In this document: positions 1-7,398 of the stretch, piece by piece | How the letters are laid out: each line of letters starts with the position of its first letter | Numbering within the stretch: the first letter of the stretch is position 1 | Assembly: GCA_024279945.1 (NCBI GenBank) | Contig: JAJRRA010000040.1 | Location: 1-43,633 of the forward strand | Direction of reading: 5' to 3' | From: Gammaproteobacteria bacterium | Lineage (GTDB): Bacteria > Pseudomonadota > Gammaproteobacteria > Xanthomonadales > SZUA-36 | Length of the DNA stretch: 43,633 nt | The notes under the pieces: generated by a model | Seen by the model: only the letters and a program-made list of their open reading frames with translations | The model's database searches: none | Told to the model about the DNA's origin: nothing | Made by a program: the position numbers and the translations under genes

Positions 1-141
1 GATGTCTTTACCAGTACCAGCTCCGGCGATGTCTTTACCAGTACCAGCTCCGGCGATGTCTTTACCAGTACCAGCTCCGGCGATGTCTTTACCAGTACCA
101 GCTCCGGCGATGTCTTTACCAGTACCAGCTCCGGCGATGTC
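1..141 (-). repeat. 27-bp perfect tandem repeat (coding)
   Basis: Five complete, identical 27-bp units occupy 1-135, and the start of a sixth follows before the sequence diverges at about 142. The array continues past the left edge. Read on the minus strand each unit encodes the nonapeptide IAGAGTGKD (cyclically permuted), so the array is part of the coding sequence of the gene at 1-498. Perfect identity at every third position points to recent expansion or gene conversion, unlike the older 21-bp repeat in the same gene. Confidence 0.95.
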
Positions 142-498
142 CGGCGTCAGGGCAATTTCGGTCAGCAACATATTTGCATAGGTTCCATCCAGCGAAGATA
201 TCCCCGTAAATATGCTATCCCCAATTATCCATGAAACAGCTACATTGTTATTCTGAACGGCTATCTGTAATGAACCCTCTGGATCAATATTTCCAGCGTG
301 TAGGGTGCCCGCAAAGGTAAGAGCTGCCACTGAACAAGCCAGGAGCCCTCTACGAATACCAGTACCAGATTTTTCAATACCAGTACCAGATTTCTCGATC
401 CCTGTACCCGATTTTTCTATCCCTGTGCCGGACTTTTCAATACCTGTGCCCGATTTTTCGATCCCTGTACCATCTTTTTCTATCATCCAACGAGACAT
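1..498 (-). CDS. Exported protein with GTGIEKS and AGAGTGKDI repeats (partial, C-terminus outside window)
   Basis: The reading frame is open from an ATG at 498-496 to the left edge (166 codons seen). The start has an AGGAG Shine-Dalgarno sequence about 8 bases upstream. Residues 6-47 are six heptads of the form IEK(S/D)GTG. Residues 49-68 (RRGLLACSVAALTFAGTLHA) look like the n- and h-regions of a Sec signal peptide with likely cleavage after LHA. Residues 70-120 form a short unique segment, and then nonapeptide AGAGTGKDI repeats run to the edge. The signal peptide therefore carries a repetitive hydrophilic N-terminal extension of nearly 50 residues. It lies 117 bp downstream of a DUF6502-type gene on the same strand. 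From memory, DUF6502 genes are often next to DUF5666 genes whose products contain GTGI-type motifs, so this could be a divergent relative; no such domain is visible here. Function unknown. Confidence 0.8.
   Translation of the reverse strand, partial: MSRWMIEKDGTGIEKSGTGIEKSGTGIEKSGTGIEKSGTGIEKSGTGIRRGLLACSVAALTFAGTLHAGNIDPEGSLQIAVQNNNVAVSWIIGDSIFTGISSLDGTYANMLLTEIALTPDIAGAGTGKDIAGAGTGKDIAGAGTGKDIAGAGTGKDIAGAGTGKDI
358..483 (-). repeat. 21-bp degenerate coding repeat (GTGIEKS heptads)
   Basis: Six 21-bp units encode IEK(S/D)GTG heptads at residues 6-47 of the minus-strand gene. Units differ mostly at synonymous third positions (for example ATT/ATC/ATA for Ile and GGC/GGT for Gly) while the peptide is kept. 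That pattern implies selection on the protein repeat rather than on the DNA. Confidence 0.9.
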
Positions 499-615
499 AG
501 TCTTTCTCCTCTCTTCTAGGTTAATGGCCTCTTTGCGGGTAATTTCAGTTACCTTCTGCAATTGGCCAGGCTGCTAAACTTCAACCTGAGAAAGTGTTGA
601 GTCTAAAATCCCCCT

Positions 616-1476
616 TTACTCTACCTCCTCTTCTTCAGGTTCATGGTCTCCCCACTGGTACCATCCGATACCTACAGTGAGTTGACCGGGTTGCTGTGTC
701 GGTTCCTCGAATTCCTCGAGTAACGACTCCCCTTCTTTAATTTGTTTTTCTAACAGTTGTCTTGCTCTTTGACGAAATTCGCTGTAGTTACTTTGATCTA
801 GGCGGTATGTCCAACGGCCTTGTTGAGGAACTCGTTTTTCTGGTTCCGTATTAATATTGTGAATAACGGTGCTGAGAATTCTAGATGCTTCTAGGAAGGC
901 GATATCCGTTAGATTTGCAATATCACCCGAAATGGGCGAATAAAACAGCGAAAGCATTTCCACCCTATTAATATTTCCAGAGATTACCCTTACATTCCCT
1001 GAAGCAATCAATTTATCCAAAACTGTTTTGACGGTAATATTGCGGCCAATTGACCTCAACACTAATCCATGAAAAGTTTTGCCCCGGCCTTCAATTGGTA
1101 ATAGAGCTGGTTTCTGCGAGCTGGGGTCTTGAAAAAAGGGATCCTTTAACCATGTATCCAGAAGGGTTGCTTCTGGAATCATTTTTTGTGGTTCAATATC
1201 AAGGCTAAAATCACTCTTGATTATGTGGGAAACCACTCTTGTATCCAAGCCGGATACGAGGGCCAGAGCACTTTTTGTTGGATTGGTGCCATCTCTTAGC
1301 AGTTTCTTTTGCGCTTCCTCTACATAGACTGACCTCAACATCTCAACTACAGCTGGGAATGAAATTGTGCCGATTATAAGGCGAACTATCCTGCGCAAAA
1401 TTAAAGGCAGAACTTTGGCTATTGCTCTTGCTTCTTCGGGAAGCGTAAATTTATCTTGCATAGCAACGCTCGGCAT
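616..1476 (-). CDS. DUF6502-family protein
   Basis: The 286-residue protein starts at the ATG at 1476, preceded by CAGGAGACTGGAAA, a good ribosome binding site; a longer frame up to 1584 lacks one. An N-terminal helical segment (LILRRIVRLIIGTISFPAVVEML) is followed by a helix-turn-helix-like stretch with TKSALALVSGLDTRVVSHI, the arrangement I recall for DUF6502 (a 'SR..vlTG..R.dV' type motif). The central part is mixed alpha/beta and the C-terminus is acidic (EEEEVE). The helix-turn-helix-like part suggests a DNA-binding or regulatory role, but the family has no established function. It precedes the GTG-repeat exported protein and may be cotranscribed with it. Confidence 0.7.
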   Translation of the reverse strand: MPSVAMQDKFTLPEEARAIAKVLPLILRRIVRLIIGTISFPAVVEMLRSVYVEEAQKKLLRDGTNPTKSALALVSGLDTRVVSHIIKSDFSLDIEPQKMIPEATLLDTWLKDPFFQDPSSQKPALLPIEGRGKTFHGLVLRSIGRNITVKTVLDKLIASGNVRVISGNINRVEMLSLFYSPISGDIANLTDIAFLEASRILSTVIHNINTEPEKRVPQQGRWTYRLDQSNYSEFRQRARQLLEKQIKEGESLLEEFEEPTQQPGQLTVGIGWYQWGDHEPEEEEVE

Positions 1477-2248
1477 TTTCCAGTCTCCTGAAAATCCCCT
1501 TCCGTAGTCAATTGAAGTCCGTCTCATGAAAATCTGTCCAGGCCCTTGGACAGACAGTTGGGCACAGTCGCCGCAGTATATCAAAATGATAGCCTAATTA
1601 TCAACCACTTGCCATGTTTTATTAAGTATTTACTCATAGTAACGTTCATGCGAGAAAATACTACATTTATCTGCAAGCGAAACAGCCGGTTTCGAAGAGT
1701 GGCGATCATGACCCCTTTCGTCACCGGCTGCAGAGCTATCAGTATTGACCTCTGACTCGCTATGAACATCCTTGTTCTGTAAGCGGAGATTACATTCCAC
1801 TGTTTTCATCCTTGCTTAACCCAGCCCCCAAATCTCCCCAGGTTTGGGTATTTTCCACCTTAATTTCAGAGACGTCCCTGTCTCTACAGCCATCCATGGC
1901 CTTGAAATCTATGCCAGATTATTTTCCTGGCGGGATTCCGGTGAACCTGTATTCATCAGAATCAAAATGCATTGGGCAGTCCAACAATCCAGTTGGTGTT
2001 CTATAGCCAAATACTTTCTTCAGCGCCTATTCCAGTGCCTGATCTTTCAACCAGACTTCTAATATCATCGAAATCCGATTCAATGACAGAAGCCATACTG
2101 GTGTGTTCGCCGGGTTGCGGATCATCCATTGACCGCATTGAGGCTACTTTCAGGCTATGAAGTGTGTATTGCATTCGACTAAAGTAACAAAAATAGCCTT
2201 GCTTGTCTATAGCCATATATGTATTTAGACAATTATGCATTTAGACAC
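1477..2248. other. Intergenic region, no convincing gene
   Basis: About 770 bp separate the DUF6502 start from the promoter at 2249. Short ORFs on both strands lack good ribosome binding sites or recognisable products. One minus-strand stretch (2001-2138) ends in a peptide with SGTGIGAEE. Just past it, in a shifted frame ending at 1919, a second peptide (FGYRTPTGLLDCPMHF) also looks protein-like. This could be a decayed small gene. TATAGCCA occurs at 2209-2216 and again inside the palindrome at 2256-2275. Confidence 0.5.
2001..2138 (-). CDS. Possible small ORF or remnant with an SGTGI motif
   Basis: A 45-residue minus-strand frame from an ATG at 2138 ends with DIRSLVERSGTGIGAEES then a stop. 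It repeats the SGTGI motif of the exported protein at 1-498 and lies upstream of the same gene pair on the same strand. The ribosome binding site is weak (GAAAG). The next protein-like stretch (stop at 1919) is in another frame, so this may be the start of a frameshifted paralogue. It could also be chance. Confidence 0.25.
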   Translation of the reverse strand: MRSMDDPQPGEHTSMASVIESDFDDIRSLVERSGTGIGAEESIWL

Positions 2249-2277
2249 TTGCGTCTATAGCCAAAAGTGGCTATAAT
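2249..2277 (+). promoter_or_regulatory. Sigma70 promoter of the candidate small RNA
   Basis: TTGCGT at 2249-2254 and a perfect TATAAT at 2272-2277 are separated by exactly 17 bp. The expected start of transcription is about 2284, right at the first base-paired stem of the RNA candidate. Confidence 0.75.
2256..2275. promoter_or_regulatory. Palindromic operator candidate overlapping the promoter
   Basis: TATAGCCA (2256-2263), a 4-base spacer AAAG, and TGGCTATA (2268-2275) form a perfect 8+8 inverted repeat covering most of the -35/-10 spacer and part of the -10 element. A third TATAGCCA half lies upstream at 2209-2216. A repressor bound here would block RNA polymerase. The cognate protein is unknown. 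Confidence 0.5.
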
Positions 2278-2283
2278 GCAATT

Positions 2284-2425
2284 CACAAGGTCGGAAAAGG
2301 CACGGATAGCCCGCTCCAAAGTAGAAGGAACTACGTTGCCTTGTGAGGCATGGATGCACTTTGCGGGTGGCGAGACGTCCGCATAAAGGCCAGGGATAAC
2401 ACGGATGATGTTCCTGGCCTTTTTT
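2284..2425 (+). ncRNA. Candidate CsrA/RsmA-sequestering small RNA (CsrB/RsmZ-like)
   Basis: About 142 nt lie between a consensus promoter and an intrinsic terminator and contain no reading frame with a ribosome binding site. TCACAAGG (2283-2290) pairs perfectly with CCTTGTGA (2339-2346), enclosing two hairpins. GGA triplets sit in hairpin loops: GGC-ACGGATA-GCC (2299-2311), GTAG-AAGGAA-CTAC (2321-2334), GCA-TGGA-TGC (2348-2357) and AACA-CGGATGA-TGTT (2398-2412, inside the terminator). A fifth GGA lies at 2293-2295. Loop-presented (A)NGGA(N) motifs in a short terminated RNA are the hallmark of CsrB, RsmY and RsmZ, which titrate the translational regulator CsrA/RsmA. I do not recognise the primary sequence, and no GacA box (TGTAAG-type) is evident upstream. 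Another structured sRNA class remains possible. Confidence 0.55.
2385..2425 (+). terminator. Intrinsic terminator
   Basis: GGCCAGG (2388-2394) pairs with CCTGGCC (2413-2419), followed by six T residues at 2420-2425. On the minus strand the same hairpin is followed only by TTTAT, so it serves the plus-strand RNA best but may also stop asnS transcripts. Confidence 0.85.
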
Positions 2426-2479
2426 GTGGGTGCAGTAAAAGTTTTTGCAGTTGCGATTTGTTCTGAAGGAAGACTTCCT

Positions 2480-3880
2480 TCAGAAATCAGCCCTACCTGG
2501 TACGCGTGGGTAGGGAATAACGTCACGAATATTGGCCATCCCGGTGATATAGCTGACCAGACGTTCAAACCCCAGCCCAAAACCGGCATGTGGCACCGTG
2601 CCATATTTTCTCAGTTCCAGGTACCATTTGTAGCTTTCTTTATCGAGGTCGAGTTCGTCCATTCGTCTTTCCAGCACATCAAGCCTTTCTTCCCGCTGCG
2701 CACCGCCAATGATCTCTCCGATGCCGGGTGCCAGTACATCCAGCGCTGCGACCGTTCTTTCGTCATCGCTCAGGCGCATGTAAAAGGCCTTGATCTCGGT
2801 CGGATAATTCATCACGACTACCGGTGCATTGAAGTGTTGCTCCGTCAGGTATCTCTCGTGTTCCGTTTGCAGGTCGAGTCCCCATTCCGCAGGGTATTTG
2901 AATTTCTGGCTGGCGTTCTTCAATATTTCTATCGCTTCTTCATAGTCAAGGCGAATGAACGGTGCCTCGCTGAATTTTCTCAGCCTGTTAATGGCTTCCG
3001 GTTCAATCCGCTGCTCAAAAAATGCCATATCGTCAGGGCATTCTTCCAGGACGGCGGCAAAGATGTACTTGAGGAATGCCTCGGCCAAATCCGCCAGGTC
3101 GTCGAGGTCCGCGAAAGCTATCTCCGGTTCAACCATCCAGAATTCTGCCAGGTGACGTGAGGTGTTGGAGTTTTCTGCTCGAAACGTCGGACCGAAGGTA
3201 TAAACATTGCTCATTGACAGGCAATAACCTTCTACATTGAGTTGCCCCGACACCGTGAGGAATGTTTCTCGAGCAAAAAAGTCCTGGCTGAAATCAATCT
3301 TGCCGGCGTTATCGAGTGGTAGGTTACTCAAATCCAGCGTACTGACCCGGAACATGTCACCGGCGCCCTCGGCATCCGAAGCGGTGATGATGGGAGTATT
3401 GATCCAGAAATATCCCCGTTCATGAAAAAAGCGGTGAATGGCCTGCGCTGCCACGTGCCTTACCCGCGTTACAGCGCTGAATGTGTTGGTGCGGGGTCTG
3501 AGGTGAGCCACTTCGCGGAGAAACTCAAAAGAATGCCGCTTGGGCTGGATAGGGTAGGTGTCCGGATCCTCAACCCAGCCTACTACGTTTACTTCAGATG
3601 CCTGAATTTCGTACTGCTGCCCTCTGCCGGCAGATTCAACCAGTGTTCCTGCACACTCGACGGCGCAGCCGGCGGTTAATTTTTGTACTTCACTGCTATA
3701 GTTATGGAGTTCCGCAGGGGCCACGACCTGAATTGCATCAAAACTTGATCCGTCGTGCACATTGATAAAGGAGAAACCGGCTTTGGAATCCCTGCGTGTG
3801 CGTACCCATCCTCTGACCGTGACTTGTGTGCCGATGCCCATTTCGCCGGATAGTGCCTTTTTAATTCTGATGAATGACAT
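2480..3880 (-). CDS. asnS: Asparagine-tRNA ligase
   Basis: Cytoplasmic class IIb aminoacyl-tRNA synthetase that charges tRNA-Asn. The 466-residue product from the ATG at 3880 has the same length as E. coli AsnS and begins [10 protein letters not shown]; the frame extends further upstream, but that part has no homology to the family. An N-terminal OB-fold anticodon-binding domain ([17 protein letters not shown], residues ~18-35) is followed by the catalytic core with motif 2 ([18 protein letters not shown], ~205-222) and motif 3 ([15 protein letters not shown], ~435-450). It is divergent from the iscA-type gene, with 111 bp between the starts. Complete and unremarkable. Confidence 0.97.
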   Translation of the reverse strand: MSFIRIKKALSGEMGIGTQVTVRGWVRTRRDSKAGFSFINVHDGSSFDAIQVVAPAELHNYSSEVQKLTAGCAVECAGTLVESAGRGQQYEIQASEVNVVGWVEDPDTYPIQPKRHSFEFLREVAHLRPRTNTFSAVTRVRHVAAQAIHRFFHERGYFWINTPIITASDAEGAGDMFRVSTLDLSNLPLDNAGKIDFSQDFFARETFLTVSGQLNVEGYCLSMSNVYTFGPTFRAENSNTSRHLAEFWMVEPEIAFADLDDLADLAEAFLKYIFAAVLEECPDDMAFFEQRIEPEAINRLRKFSEAPFIRLDYEEAIEILKNASQKFKYPAEWGLDLQTEHERYLTEQHFNAPVVVMNYPTEIKAFYMRLSDDERTVAALDVLAPGIGEIIGGAQREERLDVLERRMDELDLDKESYKWYLELRKYGTVPHAGFGLGFERLVSYITGMANIRDVIPYPRVPGRADF

Positions 3881-3991
3881 GATTCTATAGTTGATCTTTG
3901 TTCGGGAAACCCCAAATAGTAATGCACCTTCCCCGGCACGGACACCCCTGTCGTTGGAATAATGGCTCAAAGTTTCAAAAACAGGCTGATT

Positions 3992-4330
3992 ATGGCAATT
4001 ACGTTAAGCAAAACAGCAACCAGGCGTGTTCAGGGTTTCCTCGATAAAGAAGGGGGCATCGGCTTGCGCCTGGGCGTCAGGAAAACAGGCTGCTCAGGTT
4101 GGGCCTACACGGTACAACTGGCCAAAGACGTTCTGGAAGATGATATTGTTTTCGATAATGATGGCTTGCAGGTTATTGTATCCAGGGAGAGTCTGGGTTT
4201 TCTCGATGGCTCGGAAATTGATTTTGTGTCGGAGGGCCTTGGCATGACCCTCAAGTTCAACAATCCCAACGCCACTGAAGAATGCGGTTGTGGAGAAAGT
4301 TTTACGATTGGCAAGGCGCCTGTTGATTAG
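3992..4330 (+). CDS. IscA/ErpA/SufA-family iron-sulfur assembly protein
   Basis: A-type carrier that receives nascent Fe-S clusters and passes them to apoproteins. The 112-residue product from the ATG at 3992 begins [13 protein letters not shown], as IscA proteins do; an ATG at 3962 would add ten residues not typical of the family. The three conserved cysteines are Cys34 (TGCSGWAY) and Cys98/Cys100 (ECGCGESF), the expected spacing. No isc or suf genes lie beside it, so it is a stand-alone copy and could be IscA or ErpA; paralogue assignment is not possible by eye. Confidence 0.9.
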   Translation: MAITLSKTATRRVQGFLDKEGGIGLRLGVRKTGCSGWAYTVQLAKDVLEDDIVFDNDGLQVIVSRESLGFLDGSEIDFVSEGLGMTLKFNNPNATEECGCGESFTIGKAPVD

Positions 4331-4397
4331 CTGCTACGACAGACTGCCAGGATCTTTCTGTTACTATTCAAACTGTGATAATCAACTCTTTTCAGGC

Positions 4398-4426
4398 TAT
4401 ACAGTGGGGGGTCAGACTGTTATAAT
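4398..4426 (+). promoter_or_regulatory. Promoter of the rpsF operon
   Basis: TATAAT at 4421-4426 is preceded by TGT, giving an extended -10. A -35-like TATACA (4 of 6 matches) lies at 4398-4403, 17 bp away. Downstream, CGCCTT (4431-4436) pairs with AAGGCG (4443-4448) to form a leader hairpin next to CCGCCG. Known rpsF leaders are bound by S6:S18 at a CCG-containing bulge, so this leader may be autoregulatory (inference). Confidence 0.6.
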
Positions 4427-4534
4427 CCGCCGCCTTCGCTGAAAGGCGAATTCCTTGCTTTACTTCACTAATTGATGAAGAAAGCTTTGATGGTGCGGAC
4501 TTATTCCGTACCGACAAATCCACAAGGAGTCACA

Positions 4535-5122
4535 ATGAGACACTTTGAAATATGCTTTATGGTCCATCCGGACCAGAGCGAGCAAGTTCCTGCCATGCTG
4601 GAACGTTACCGGGCCTTAATCGAGGGCAATAACGGAACGATTCATCGACTGGAAGACTGGGGCCGGCGTCAACTGGCTTTTCCCATCGCCAAGCTTCACA
4701 AGGCCCATTACATTCTGATGAACATCGAATGCGATAGCGATACTTTAGCCGAACTCGAAGGGATTTTCCGCTTTAATGATGCGGTGCTGCGTCACCTGAC
4801 TGTTCGGCGTCAGTCAGCGATTGTTGAGCAGTCCCTGATGATGAAGGCCAAAGAAGAAAAAGATCGCTCCAGCCGCAGCTATGATGAGCGCAAGCGTACG
4901 GCCGCGAGCGACAAAAAGAGTGAGGCTCCCGTTGCAGCAGAAGGTGCTGAAAAATCGTCGGCCACGGAGGCTGGTTCTGATGAGCCTGCGGCCAAGGATG
5001 TGAGCGAAGCGGTTGAGAAAACAGTGGAGGTCGCCACGGAAGCAGTTCCGGAAGCACCTGCCCAACCGGCTTCGGATGAATCAACTAAACAGACGCCAGA
5101 CGCAGCAAGCGCTGACGCCTGA
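4535..5122 (+). CDS. rpsF: 30S ribosomal protein S6 with a long acidic/Ala-rich tail
   Basis: Small-subunit protein that binds S18 and 16S rRNA. The start at 4535 ([17 protein letters not shown]) has AAGGAG at proper spacing; an upstream in-frame ATG at 4472 does not. Residues 1 to about 105 are the standard ferredoxin-like S6 fold ([30 protein letters not shown]). About 80 residues of Lys/Arg-rich then Ala/Glu/Ser-rich low-complexity sequence follow, making the protein 195 residues against about 131-135 in E. coli. It heads rpsF-rpsR-rplI; no priB gene lies between rpsF and rpsR, although E. coli has one there. Confidence 0.95.
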   Translation: MRHFEICFMVHPDQSEQVPAMLERYRALIEGNNGTIHRLEDWGRRQLAFPIAKLHKAHYILMNIECDSDTLAELEGIFRFNDAVLRHLTVRRQSAIVEQSLMMKAKEEKDRSSRSYDERKRTAASDKKSEAPVAAEGAEKSSATEAGSDEPAAKDVSEAVEKTVEVATEAVPEAPAQPASDESTKQTPDAASADA

Positions 5123-5136
5123 ACAGGAGAACCAAT

Positions 5137-5361
5137 ATGGCACGTCATTTCAGACGCAGAAAATTCTGTCGCTTCACAGTTGAAGGCATCACCGAAATTG
5201 ATTACAAAGACCTCAATATGCTGAAGCAGTACATTGGTGAGTCAGGCAAGATTGTGCCCAGCAGGATTACCGGAACCAAGGCGCGTTACCAGCGTCAGTT
5301 GTCTCGGGCAATCAAGCACGCACGATACCTGTCACTGCTGCCGTATACCGACAACCATTGA
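5137..5361 (+). CDS. rpsR: 30S ribosomal protein S18
   Basis: The 74-residue product begins [14 protein letters not shown] and contains [13 protein letters not shown] and [19 protein letters not shown], all diagnostic of S18, which pairs with S6 on the small-subunit platform. A clear ribosome binding site (ACAGGAGAACC) lies 14 bp after the rpsF stop. It is the second gene of the rpsF operon. Full length. Confidence 0.98.
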   Translation: MARHFRRRKFCRFTVEGITEIDYKDLNMLKQYIGESGKIVPSRITGTKARYQRQLSRAIKHARYLSLLPYTDNH

Positions 5362-5387
5362 TCTGTTGATCAATTGGGAGAAATAAA

Positions 5388-5834
5388 ATGGAATTAATTC
5401 TGCTTGAAAAAGTATTGAAACTGGGTGATCTGGGCGACCGCGTAAACGTCAAACCGGGTTATGGCCGGAATTTCCTGGTGCCGCATGGCAAGGCCATTCC
5501 GGCAACAGAAAGTAATATCGCCCAGTTTGATGCCCGTCGCACCGAACTGGAAGCGGCGGCCCAGAAAAAGTTGGGCTCTGCGGAAAGCCGCAGTACAGCC
5601 TTTGCCGATGTGGAGGTCACGCTGTCCGCCAACGCCAGTGAAGAGGGTAAGCTTTATGGCTCGATTGGCCCGCGTGAAATCGCTGAGGCACTTACGTCTT
5701 TGGGCCATGAAGTTTCTAAAGCCGAAGTCATCATGGGTGAGGGCCCGATTCGTTTTACGGGCGAGCATGAAGTGGTGTTGCATCTGCATGCCGACGTGGA
5801 AACCCGCATCAAGGTCATCGTAAACCCTGAATAA
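5388..5834 (+). CDS. rplI: 50S ribosomal protein L9
   Basis: The 148-residue product begins [19 protein letters not shown] and has [16 protein letters not shown], the conserved N-terminal rRNA-binding domain of L9, followed by the long connecting helix and a C-terminal domain ([14 protein letters not shown]). Length matches E. coli L9 (149). The gene follows rpsR by 26 bp with GGGAG upstream of the ATG and ends the operon before a strong terminator. Confidence 0.98.
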   Translation: MELILLEKVLKLGDLGDRVNVKPGYGRNFLVPHGKAIPATESNIAQFDARRTELEAAAQKKLGSAESRSTAFADVEVTLSANASEEGKLYGSIGPREIAEALTSLGHEVSKAEVIMGEGPIRFTGEHEVVLHLHADVETRIKVIVNPE

Positions 5835-5890
5835 TTCGGCGAGGCTCCACGATAACCTTGCGGTGATCAAGCGGAGCCTCTATGCTTTCA

Positions 5891-5924
5891 CTGCAACCCG
5901 GCGATTGCCGGGTTGCAGTTTTTT
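5891..5924 (+). terminator. Intrinsic terminator after rplI
   Basis: A perfect 12-bp stem (CTGCAACCCGGC at 5891-5902, GCCGGGTTGCAG at 5907-5918) with a GATT loop is followed by six T residues. A second stem lies just upstream (GAGGCTCC at 5841-5848 with GGAGCCTC at 5873-5880). dnaB starts 26 bp after the T-run, so it depends on read-through or on a promoter inside this region. Confidence 0.95.
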
Positions 5925-5949
5925 CATGTATTCCTGAACTGCAGAAGGT

Positions 5950-7329
5950 ATGGCCGCACCCAAACTCGCTACCCTTGAGAACTTGAAGGTTCCACCCCAC
6001 TCCATTGAGGGTGAACAGGCGGTTCTGGGTGGTTTGCTCCTGTCTCCTCGCGCCTGGGATCAGGTAGCCGATGTGGTTACCGAAGCTGATTTCTACCGCG
6101 AAGACCATCGTCTTGTCTTTCGCGCCATCCATGAGTTGAATGACCGGGGTAAACCCTGTGATGCGGTGACGGTTACGGAATGGTTCGAAGCACACGGTAA
6201 AGCAGACCAGGTTGATGGTGGTTCCTACATAAATCAACTGACGTCCAGCACGCCCAGCGCAGCCAATGTCAAAGCTTATGCAGAAATCGTTCGGGAGAAG
6301 TCCGTTCTGCGGCAACTGATCGATGTAGGTGCAGAAATTACCTCTGGTGTTTTTGCATCGGATGGCCGTGACAGTCAGGAACTATTGGAAGAGGCAGAAC
6401 GCCGGGTCTTTGCCATTGCAGAGCAGGGCATGAGAGCCGGTTCAGACTTTGTAACTGTTCAGGAAACCATCAAGGATGCAATCGAAAAAATCCAGGAATT
6501 ACACGAATTTGAAGGTGAAATTACGGGCACGCCCACTGGATTTAAAGATTTTGACAAGCTCACCGCAGGGTTGCAGCCCTCTGACCTGATTATTGTCGCC
6601 GGTCGCCCGGCAATGGGCAAAACAACACTGGCAATGAACATCGCGGAACATGCTGCCATCAAACACGATGTTCCGGTGGCCATTTTCAGTATGGAAATGT
6701 CCTCCCTTCAGTTGGTCATGCGTTTGTTTTCATCACTTGGCCAGATTGACCAGACCAAGCTGAGAATCGGAAATCTTGATGATCTGGATTGGCCCAAACT
6801 GACTTCAGCGATGAATCTGTTGCATAAAAGCCGAATTTTTATCGATGAAACGCCCTCCCTGTCCCCGTCTGAACTCCGGGCCCGGGCAAGAAGGCTGAAG
6901 CGCGAACACGACATTGGGCTGATCGTTGTGGACTATATCCAGTTGATGGCGGTACCCGGCACCAAGGAGAACCGGGCGACCGAGATCGCTGAAATTTCCC
7001 GGTCGTTGAAAGCGATCGCCAAGGAACTTCATGTGCCTGTTGTTGCTTTATCCCAGCTCAATCGTGCCCTGGAACAACGGCCCAACAAACGTCCGATCAT
7101 GGCTGACCTGAGGGAATCAGGCTCCATTGAGCAGGATGCCGATTTAATCGTGTTTATCTACCGCGATGAAGTCTATAACGAAGAGACGCCGGAAAAAGGT
7201 AAGGCTGAAATCATTATCGGCAAACATCGAAATGGCCCAACGGATACAGTCGTTTTGACCTTTCAGGGGCAATGGTTACGATTTGTCAATTATGCACCCG
7301 AACATGCCTACGCCACTGCACACGATTAG
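5950..7329 (+). CDS. dnaB: Replicative DNA helicase
   Basis: Hexameric 5'-3' helicase that unwinds DNA at the replication fork. The 459-residue product has the N-terminal DnaB domain (PHSIEGEQAVLGGLLL, ~17-32), a linker, and the RecA-like ATPase domain with Walker A GRPAMGKTT (218-226), the FSMEMS motif, Walker B (LIVVDYIQLM) and the arginine-finger region RPIMADLRESGSIEQDAD. No intein. The start is preceded by AGAAGG. Position after rplI is the common gammaproteobacterial arrangement. Confidence 0.97.
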   Translation: MAAPKLATLENLKVPPHSIEGEQAVLGGLLLSPRAWDQVADVVTEADFYREDHRLVFRAIHELNDRGKPCDAVTVTEWFEAHGKADQVDGGSYINQLTSSTPSAANVKAYAEIVREKSVLRQLIDVGAEITSGVFASDGRDSQELLEEAERRVFAIAEQGMRAGSDFVTVQETIKDAIEKIQELHEFEGEITGTPTGFKDFDKLTAGLQPSDLIIVAGRPAMGKTTLAMNIAEHAAIKHDVPVAIFSMEMSSLQLVMRLFSSLGQIDQTKLRIGNLDDLDWPKLTSAMNLLHKSRIFIDETPSLSPSELRARARRLKREHDIGLIVVDYIQLMAVPGTKENRATEIAEISRSLKAIAKELHVPVVALSQLNRALEQRPNKRPIMADLRESGSIEQDADLIVFIYRDEVYNEETPEKGKAEIIIGKHRNGPTDTVVLTFQGQWLRFVNYAPEHAYATAHD

Positions 7330-7398
7330 ATACGGGTAATACTTCTGGCAGTGTCGCTGACAATGCCTGGAACGAGCGCTGAACAGAATACGGTATGC

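Noticed and set aside
1-141. CRISPR array
   Set aside because: Repeats are head-to-tail without spacers and encode an in-frame peptide repeat.
2284-2425. 6S RNA, SRP RNA or a c-di-GMP (GEMM) riboswitch
   Set aside because: Length, conserved core bases and the SRP GGAAGGAAGC-type loop do not match; no downstream gene in sense orientation that a riboswitch would control.
2405-3160. 251-codon plus-strand ORF
   Set aside because: Fully antisense to asnS, no ribosome binding site and no family resemblance.
5841-5880. Hairpin GAGGCTCC/GGAGCCTC as a separate terminator
   Set aside because: No T-run follows; the stronger terminator at 5891-5924 explains the end of the operon.
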